From an uncultured Clostridia bacterium (lineage in GTDB: Bacteria > Bacillota > Clostridia > Christensenellales > DUVY01): DNA of 12,058 bases. The stretch is taken from assembly GCA_937895465.1 (NCBI GenBank), contig CALAYY010000151.1, positions 1-12,058 of the forward strand, in the 5' to 3' direction. This document shows positions 7,545 to 12,058 of the stretch, in pieces (the first letter of the stretch is position 1; every line of letters begins with the position of its first letter). Position numbers and translations under genes: made by a program. The notes under the pieces are model-generated. The model searched no databases. It worked only from the letters and a program-made list of their open reading frames with translations, and had not been told where the DNA came from.

Positions 7545-8372
7545 ATGAATAAAAACCAAGAAATATATAAGCCTAATAAGCGTGAAAATGCTAAGATAAC
7601 AAGGCTGTGTATAGCCGCACATCAAGACGATGTAGAGCTTTTGGCATACAGTCCGATTTTGGACTGCTACAATAACCCTGATCAAGCTTTTGTAGCTGTG
7701 GTTACTGCTGACGGGGCAGGCAGCGCAAGAACTGGAATTTATAAGGATTATACAGACGAACAGATGGCTCAAGTCCGTATAAAAGAACAAAAGCAGGCGG
7801 CAGATGTCGGACAGTATTTGGAGCTTCATCTATTAAAATATCCAAGTAGTAAAATCAAAGACCCCAAAGATACAGATATTGTCAATGACTATATCAAGAT
7901 TTTGAAAGACACTCAACCGGAAATTGTTTATACGCATAACCTTGCAGACAAGCATCCTACGCACTTAGGTGTAGTTACTAAGGTTATTAAGGCTATAAGA
8001 AGTTTGGATAAAAATATCCGTCCCAAGACGCTGTACGGCGTAGAAGTATGGAGAGATCTGGATTGGCTGGATGATAAAACCAAGGTTTTACTTGGCTGTG
8101 ATACTCATCCCAATCTGGAAAGAGCGTTATTAGGTGTATTTGATTCGCAGATTGCAGGCGGCAAAAGGTATGATTTGGCGGCGGAAGGCAGAAGGCTTGC
8201 CAATGCAACTTTTTTTGAGAGCCACAGCGTTGACCAATACACCAAACTAAACTATGCAGTTGATTTAACACCGCTTATTAAAGACGATAACCTTGATATA
8301 ACTGATTATATTTTGAGTTTTATTGACCAATTCAAAAACAATGTTAAGTCAGCATTAAAAAATGTTTTATAG
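7545..8372 (+). CDS. PIG-L (LmbE) family zinc-dependent deacetylase
   Basis: PIG-L enzymes remove the N-acetyl group from GlcNAc-type sugars and conjugates using one zinc ion. The protein has 275 residues and no signal peptide, so it is cytosolic. The metal motif is AHQDD at 25-29: by analogy with MshB (AHPDD), H26 and D29 bind zinc and D28 is the general base. The usual Pro is Gln here. The second motif HNLADKHPTH (131-140) supplies the third ligand, H140. A weak Shine-Dalgarno, AGGAT, is at 7534-7538, and the gene lies 15 bases after the SIS gene. Lying between a sugar-phosphate deaminase-like gene and a sugar kinase, it most likely deacetylates an imported N-acetyl amino sugar or a small oligosaccharide. 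Deacetylation of a biosynthetic conjugate is the alternative. Confidence 0.87.
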   Translation: MNKNQEIYKPNKRENAKITRLCIAAHQDDVELLAYSPILDCYNNPDQAFVAVVTADGAGSARTGIYKDYTDEQMAQVRIKEQKQAADVGQYLELHLLKYPSSKIKDPKDTDIVNDYIKILKDTQPEIVYTHNLADKHPTHLGVVTKVIKAIRSLDKNIRPKTLYGVEVWRDLDWLDDKTKVLLGCDTHPNLERALLGVFDSQIAGGKRYDLAAEGRRLANATFFESHSVDQYTKLNYAVDLTPLIKDDNLDITDYILSFIDQFKNNVKSALKNVL

Positions 8373-8380
8373 GTTTTAGT

Positions 8381-9724
8381 ATGAGTTTTATTATAGACAA
8401 AAACTTTACGCCTCTTTGCGAAGTTTACAGTCAGTTCAAAAAAGATGCAATAACCCAAGGCGGAGAGCCTTTTGCTATATGCATTGAACGAAACGGCGGA
8501 TGCAAACATACTTACAAGATGTCCGTTTTAAAAGGCGAGCAATATTTTAACCGCAATCTGATAGTAGTTGAGCGTATTATCAAGTGTCTTCTATGGATTT
8601 ATGGCGGATACAAAGTCATTTTGGGCGGTAATTTTGAGCTTGCTCAAGCAGTCAAAGCAATTTATTCCCAAGACGGGAAAAGGAGCTTTGACTTTTTCTT
8701 TATGTCCAAAATATATCAAAAACCCTTTGAAGTAGTTATTACAGATTACGACCAAGTGCCAGATAGTTATGAAGCTAAAGTTACGCTCAACAACACCCAA
8801 AAGGGCAACCGCATAGGGCTGGATATCGGCGGCAGCTTTTTGAAAAGCGCGGCAGTTATTGACGGTGAAGTGGTTTCTAATCACGAGACACCTTGGCAGC
8901 CCAAGGTCAAAACTGATCCAAAATATCATTATGAGTTTTTGAAAAAAGTAATTATGACCGAAATGCAGGCATTGCCCCAAACACATTCTTTGGGTGTCAG
9001 TACAGCAGGCGTGGTTATAGAAAATCAGTTTAGAGTTGCTTCTATATTTATAAATATTAGTGACGAGGATTTTTCAAAATATATAAAAAACATCTTTATT
9101 GATATATGTCAAGAACTCAAAATTCCAAGACTGCAAGTGGCTAATGACGGAGATGTCGCCGCACTTACGGGTGCTATGGCAAAAAATCATGGCAAAATGT
9201 TGGCAATCAGCATGGGGACAAGCGAGGCAGGCGGATATATTGACTCTGATTTTGGACTTGCAGGCTGGCTCAATGAGCTTGCTTTTGTGCCTATAGACTT
9301 ATATGAAGGTGCAGAAAAAGACGAATGGAGTGGCGATATTGGCTGCGGTGTAAAATATCTGTCCCAAGACGGCATGATCAAGCTTGCCAAAATGTCAGGG
9401 ATTGAGTTAGACAGCTTTAAGACGCCGACAGACAAATTAACTTATCTTCAAGAGCTTTTGGACTGTAAAGACCCAAGAGTATATAATGTTTTAAAAGACT
9501 TAGGTGCATATCTAGCTTATGCCTTAAAGACATATTCAGAATTTTATCATATTGACAGTGTTATTTTGGCAGGCGGAGTGACAAGCGGAGAAAGAGGAGA
9601 GGTAATAATAAGCCGTTGCAAAGAGGTTTTAAAAACTCAATTTCCTGAACTAAAAATCGATGTATTTTTCTTAGACGGAAAATTACGGCGCATAGGAAAT
9701 TCGATAACCGCGGCTTTCTTGTAG
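8381..9724 (+). CDS. Atypical ROK-family sugar kinase with N-terminal extension
   Basis: The protein has 447 residues against about 290-320 for ordinary ROK kinases; the extra ~140 residues are N-terminal. The ROK part begins at GLDIGGSFLK (146-155, phosphate-1, D148). It continues with STAG (207-210), ANDGD (254-258, predicted catalytic base D256), MGTSEAGG (278-285, phosphate-2), and LAGG (396-399) for the adenosine site. Two family marks are altered: the sugar-binding ExGH motif reads ELAF (E299 kept, His replaced by F302), and the CxCGxxGC zinc motif is absent. The most likely role is ATP-dependent phosphorylation of the amino sugar released by the adjacent deacetylase; the changed motif suggests an unusual substrate. 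The start has AGG overlapping the previous stop, eight bases upstream. The extension has no domain I can name; it contains GGYKVILGG (75-83) and FMSKIYQKPFEVV (107-119). Confidence 0.78.
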   Translation: MSFIIDKNFTPLCEVYSQFKKDAITQGGEPFAICIERNGGCKHTYKMSVLKGEQYFNRNLIVVERIIKCLLWIYGGYKVILGGNFELAQAVKAIYSQDGKRSFDFFFMSKIYQKPFEVVITDYDQVPDSYEAKVTLNNTQKGNRIGLDIGGSFLKSAAVIDGEVVSNHETPWQPKVKTDPKYHYEFLKKVIMTEMQALPQTHSLGVSTAGVVIENQFRVASIFINISDEDFSKYIKNIFIDICQELKIPRLQVANDGDVAALTGAMAKNHGKMLAISMGTSEAGGYIDSDFGLAGWLNELAFVPIDLYEGAEKDEWSGDIGCGVKYLSQDGMIKLAKMSGIELDSFKTPTDKLTYLQELLDCKDPRVYNVLKDLGAYLAYALKTYSEFYHIDSVILAGGVTSGERGEVIISRCKEVLKTQFPELKIDVFFLDGKLRRIGNSITAAFL

Positions 9725-9728
9725 TAAA

Positions 9729-10853
9729 ATGCATAAATATAACGGAAAAAATCAAAGCCACATAAGAGAAATCAATCAAAATCTTGTTCTCGAACTATTG
9801 AAATCAAAACCGCTGTCTTGTAAGGAAATGGCAGATATTGTGCATCTTTCTAATACTGCTTTGGCAAAAATCACGCAAGAACTAAAAGCATATAATATAC
9901 TCAAAATCTCCAAACCTCCCCAAAAAAACGATATAGGACGAAGACCTATAAGGCTGGAGTTAAACGACGGACTGGGATATATAGCTGTAATCAATCTGGA
10001 CAAGTCTTTTGTAAGACTGTTTGATTTTGCAGGCAATATCAAATATGAGTTAACCTTGCCTTATGTTTTGGTTTATGATGCTGAGCAGCTTAACAATTGC
10101 CTTAAGCTAATAAAGGTCTTTTTAAAGCAAAACCAAATCAATACGCTACTGGCGGTTACAGTGATAACCTCAGGCAGAACCAAGCCTGACGGCTCTTTTA
10201 TTTATGCGCTTAGGTACAAAAATCCCCAACAAATTAACCTCAAAAAAATATTTGAAGAAATCTTACAGGCGCCCACTCTTGTAAAAAACGATGTATCTTT
10301 GGCATTATTCAGCGAATACCAAAATGCCGAGCCCAAAAGTTCAATATCTGTTATGATGCTGTATATAGACAAGGGCTTAGGATGTGCTTTTACGGTTGGC
10401 GGCAAGGTTATTGAAGGGTATAGAGGCTTTGCAGGTGAAGTAGGACTGATAAAAGAAACATCGTCTGGCGACATATTAGATAATATTCTTTCGGTCAGAG
10501 GACTGGAAAAGATGTTTTCTTCTATAGGTAAAAACATTAAGATAGATGAGATAACCCAAAGTTTTATCAAAAAAGAAAGCCAAACGGTAAAAATTATAGA
10601 GGACTATGCTCAAAAGCTATCTGCATTAATAGTCGATTTGCTTCTTGTTTTGGACTGTCAAAAGGTTTTGATTAACGGCAGTATAAGGTGTCTAAAAGAA
10701 GACTTTTTGGATATGCTAAGACAGCAAATTTCGAAAAACAGGTATCTTGACGCTGAGATTTTGTACAGCAAGGAAGAAGACGAGTCCTCATCTAAAGGCG
10801 GCTTTTTGCAGGCGCAAGACTTGGTTATTAAAAACATTATTAAAAAATCATAA
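9729..10853 (+). CDS. ROK-family transcriptional repressor (NagC/XylR type)
   Basis: The protein has 374 residues. Residues 12-60 form a winged helix-turn-helix, with recognition helix around 41-54 (SNTALAKITQELKA) and the wing ending in GRRPIRLELN (70-79), a standard ROK-repressor signature. The ROK domain follows: TSGRTKPDG (147-155), KND (186-188), DKGLGCAFTVGG (214-225) and AGEVG (235-239). The ExGH His is Leu (L240), and the usual zinc-binding cysteine cluster is absent. The gene begins four bases after the kinase stop with no visible Shine-Dalgarno, so it is probably translated by coupling and made in proportion to the operon it is expected to control. The inducer is probably a sugar or sugar phosphate of the pathway. 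The operator candidate lies at 6391-6456. Assignment as a ROK regulator is firm; the target is inferred. Confidence 0.88.
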   Translation: MHKYNGKNQSHIREINQNLVLELLKSKPLSCKEMADIVHLSNTALAKITQELKAYNILKISKPPQKNDIGRRPIRLELNDGLGYIAVINLDKSFVRLFDFAGNIKYELTLPYVLVYDAEQLNNCLKLIKVFLKQNQINTLLAVTVITSGRTKPDGSFIYALRYKNPQQINLKKIFEEILQAPTLVKNDVSLALFSEYQNAEPKSSISVMMLYIDKGLGCAFTVGGKVIEGYRGFAGEVGLIKETSSGDILDNILSVRGLEKMFSSIGKNIKIDEITQSFIKKESQTVKIIEDYAQKLSALIVDLLLVLDCQKVLINGSIRCLKEDFLDMLRQQISKNRYLDAEILYSKEEDESSSKGGFLQAQDLVIKNIIKKS

Positions 10854-10878
10854 AAGATTCAATATTTCAAAATCTTAT

Positions 10879-10920
10879 AGGTGTAATGATATATATACAG
10901 TAATTACACCTTATATTTTA
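10879..10920 (+). terminator. Hairpin after the repressor gene, probable terminator
   Basis: A 9-bp perfect stem (AGGTGTAAT at 10879-10887 pairing with ATTACACCT at 10903-10911) has a 15-base loop and is followed by an A/T-rich tail with a short T run (TTATATTTTATT). The stem can be extended three pairs with a one-base bulge. The U tract is interrupted and the loop is long, so termination may be partial; a protein-binding palindrome is the alternative. Confidence 0.5.
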
Positions 10921-10932
10921 TTATGTAAAAAG

Positions 10933-10961
10933 CCAAATTAATAAGTATATATTTAATTTGG
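10933..10961 (+). promoter_or_regulatory. Inverted repeat overlapping the lipoprotein ribosome binding site
   Basis: CCAAATTAA at 10933-10941 and TTAATTTGG at 10953-10961 form a perfect 9-bp inverted repeat with an 11-base loop. The right arm includes the first two G of the GGAG Shine-Dalgarno (10960-10963) of the gene starting at 10969. It could mask the ribosome binding site in RNA or be an operator in DNA. No convincing promoter could be picked out between the preceding hairpin and this gene. Confidence 0.4.
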
Positions 10962-10968
10962 AGAAAAA

Positions 10969-12058
10969 GTGAAAAGGCTGTTTTTATTTTTTATTATCTT
11001 TTCTTTATCGTTTTTTGGTCTGATGTCTTGTAAAACCAATAATTTTATATCAGAATACGGCAAGCTTATCGATAACCAAAATAAAGACAGTCAAGATTAT
11101 CTTATTCCCAACACTTTTTCGGCATCTTTAAATGATAAAAGACCGTTTTTATATGACTTTTATGATTCCAAGGGGGAGATAATCAAAAGCTTTAACAGCC
11201 TTTATACCGCTATAGATTATGTACTTGACAGCCAAATACTTGATTCATATATACTAAGCAACAAAACTAAGATATTTCAATATACCCAAAAAGAAGATAT
11301 GTATTTTTATCAAAATATCAATCAGCTTGACGGGGTAATGCCTCAAGACTTATGTTATCTAGATGACTTATTCGATACAGACGGCATTATCGCAATATCC
11401 AATCAAAACAAAAGTAATATCTTTCACAGTTTTGAGGTCTTAGGCGGTATTAAAGATAACTTTGAAAAAGCAAGCTTTATTAATATGGTAGACCCAAATC
11501 AAGACGCTTTTGTGTTGTATAAAACAGCCTCCAATTACAACAAACAGACATTCACAATAGATTTGTCATCGTGTAAAATTTTTCCCACATACAATCAAAA
11601 TACATATATTAAGATAGGATTTAAAATTTTTTCCAAAAACGGTGCAGTCAATGATTTTGGCATAATGTGCAACACCTTGAACGGTAATTGGTATTGGTTT
11701 TTGGACGGTAAGCTTGACGAAAAAAAATGCGTTTTGCTTTCTAACTGGAATAAGGACGGCTATTTTGCTCCGCAACAAGATGTTACGCTTACAGCAAATA
11801 TCAATAATGACCAAAACCTTTTTTCTTTGACACTTGGATTTTCATCTGGGCGAATTTATCAGTTTGATGTAAACTTGGAACAAGCAGACAATATGAGTTT
11901 TTTTGCAGGGCTTGATATAGATGAGGGGCAGAGCATACCAGACTATATGAACGGCTCAAAAGTACAAAACCTTATAATATCGCAAGCTAAAGGCTATTCT
12001 ATAAGTTCAGATGAAACGCACGACCTTTTAAATTTTGGAGAGATCAAAAATTTAAAAG
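10969..12058 (+). CDS. Predicted lipoprotein of unknown function, 3' end outside window
   Basis: An open frame runs without a stop from GTG 10969 to the window edge, giving 363 residues. The start is supported by GGAG at 10960-10963, five bases upstream, and by the signal peptide that follows directly: a Lys-Arg N-terminus, a hydrophobic run at 4-18, and a lipobox-like LMSC with Cys21 as the predicted lipidated residue. The mature part is rich in Asn, Asp, Gln, Phe and Tyr. From about residue 185 on it alternates hydrophobic and polar residues with aromatic clusters (for example NWYWFLDG near 240), which suggests a beta-sandwich domain such as those in carbohydrate-binding proteins; this is a guess from texture. 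I recognise no family. It may be the first gene of a new unit continuing past the window, or be linked to sugar capture for the preceding operon. Confidence 0.8.
   Translation, partial: MKRLFLFFIIFSLSFFGLMSCKTNNFISEYGKLIDNQNKDSQDYLIPNTFSASLNDKRPFLYDFYDSKGEIIKSFNSLYTAIDYVLDSQILDSYILSNKTKIFQYTQKEDMYFYQNINQLDGVMPQDLCYLDDLFDTDGIIAISNQNKSNIFHSFEVLGGIKDNFEKASFINMVDPNQDAFVLYKTASNYNKQTFTIDLSSCKIFPTYNQNTYIKIGFKIFSKNGAVNDFGIMCNTLNGNWYWFLDGKLDEKKCVLLSNWNKDGYFAPQQDVTLTANINNDQNLFSLTLGFSSGRIYQFDVNLEQADNMSFFAGLDIDEGQSIPDYMNGSKVQNLIISQAKGYSISSDETHDLLNFGEIKNLK

Noticed and set aside
7467..7829. Minus-strand open frame of 120 codons across the SIS/PIG-L junction
   Set aside because: It is antisense to the conserved PIG-L metal-binding region and the SIS tail; the hydrophobic translation reflects reversed codons of the real genes.
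8591..8986. Minus-strand open frame of 131 codons within the ROK kinase gene
   Set aside because: I considered it because it overlaps the unassigned N-terminal extension. The + strand reading is continuous with the kinase, has a start and ribosome binding site, and is more protein-like.
10202..10570. Minus-strand open frame of 122 codons within the ROK repressor gene
   Set aside because: It is antisense to the conserved ROK domain, with no supporting signals or family likeness.

Overview
The window looks like a chromosomal stretch from a low-GC Gram-positive bacterium, most likely a member of the Clostridia. The base composition is strongly AT-rich, starts include TTG and GTG, promoters are close to the sigma-A consensus, one terminator is a clean intrinsic hairpin, and a coaE gene is followed by a lytic transglycosylase gene, an order I recall from clostridial genomes. 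Every supported gene is on the + strand. There is no sign of phage, insertion sequence, CRISPR array, tRNA or rRNA.

Layout. (1) 1-1038: the 3' part of coaE (dephospho-CoA kinase), overlapping by four bases with a membrane-anchored SLT-type lytic transglycosylase. (2) 1050-6277: a cell-envelope glycosylation cassette. It holds two paralogous large polytopic membrane proteins (DUF6044/YfhO-like, probable GT-C glycosyltransferases), with a GtrA-type flippase gene between them and a GtrB-type polyprenyl-phosphate glycosyltransferase after them. A strong promoter precedes the first gene, placed so close to the ATG that the mRNA is probably leaderless. A second promoter precedes gtrA, and an intrinsic terminator closes the cassette. 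(3) 6391-10911: a tightly packed four-gene operon for amino-sugar use. It has a promoter with an extended -10 embedded in ATAATT repeats, a GlmS-like SIS isomerase/deaminase without the glutaminase domain, a PIG-L (LmbE) deacetylase, an atypical ROK kinase with a ~140-residue N-terminal extension, and a ROK-family winged-helix repressor, followed by a hairpin that may be the terminator. (4) 10969 to the window edge: a predicted lipoprotein of unknown function, running off the end and preceded by an inverted repeat that overlaps its ribosome binding site.

How they may work together. In the glycosylation cassette, GtrB would load a sugar onto undecaprenyl phosphate, GtrA would flip it, and the two DUF6044 proteins would transfer it outside the membrane, perhaps to two acceptors. 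In the amino-sugar operon, the PIG-L enzyme would remove an acetyl group, the ROK kinase would phosphorylate the free amino sugar, and the SIS enzyme would convert the amino-sugar phosphate to a ketose phosphate and ammonia. The ROK repressor would control the operon. This resembles the deacetylate-first route known from Thermococcales (Dac and GlmD) more than the usual NagA/NagB route. No transporter or glycosidase lies in the window. Family assignments come from reading motifs by eye; no database search was possible.
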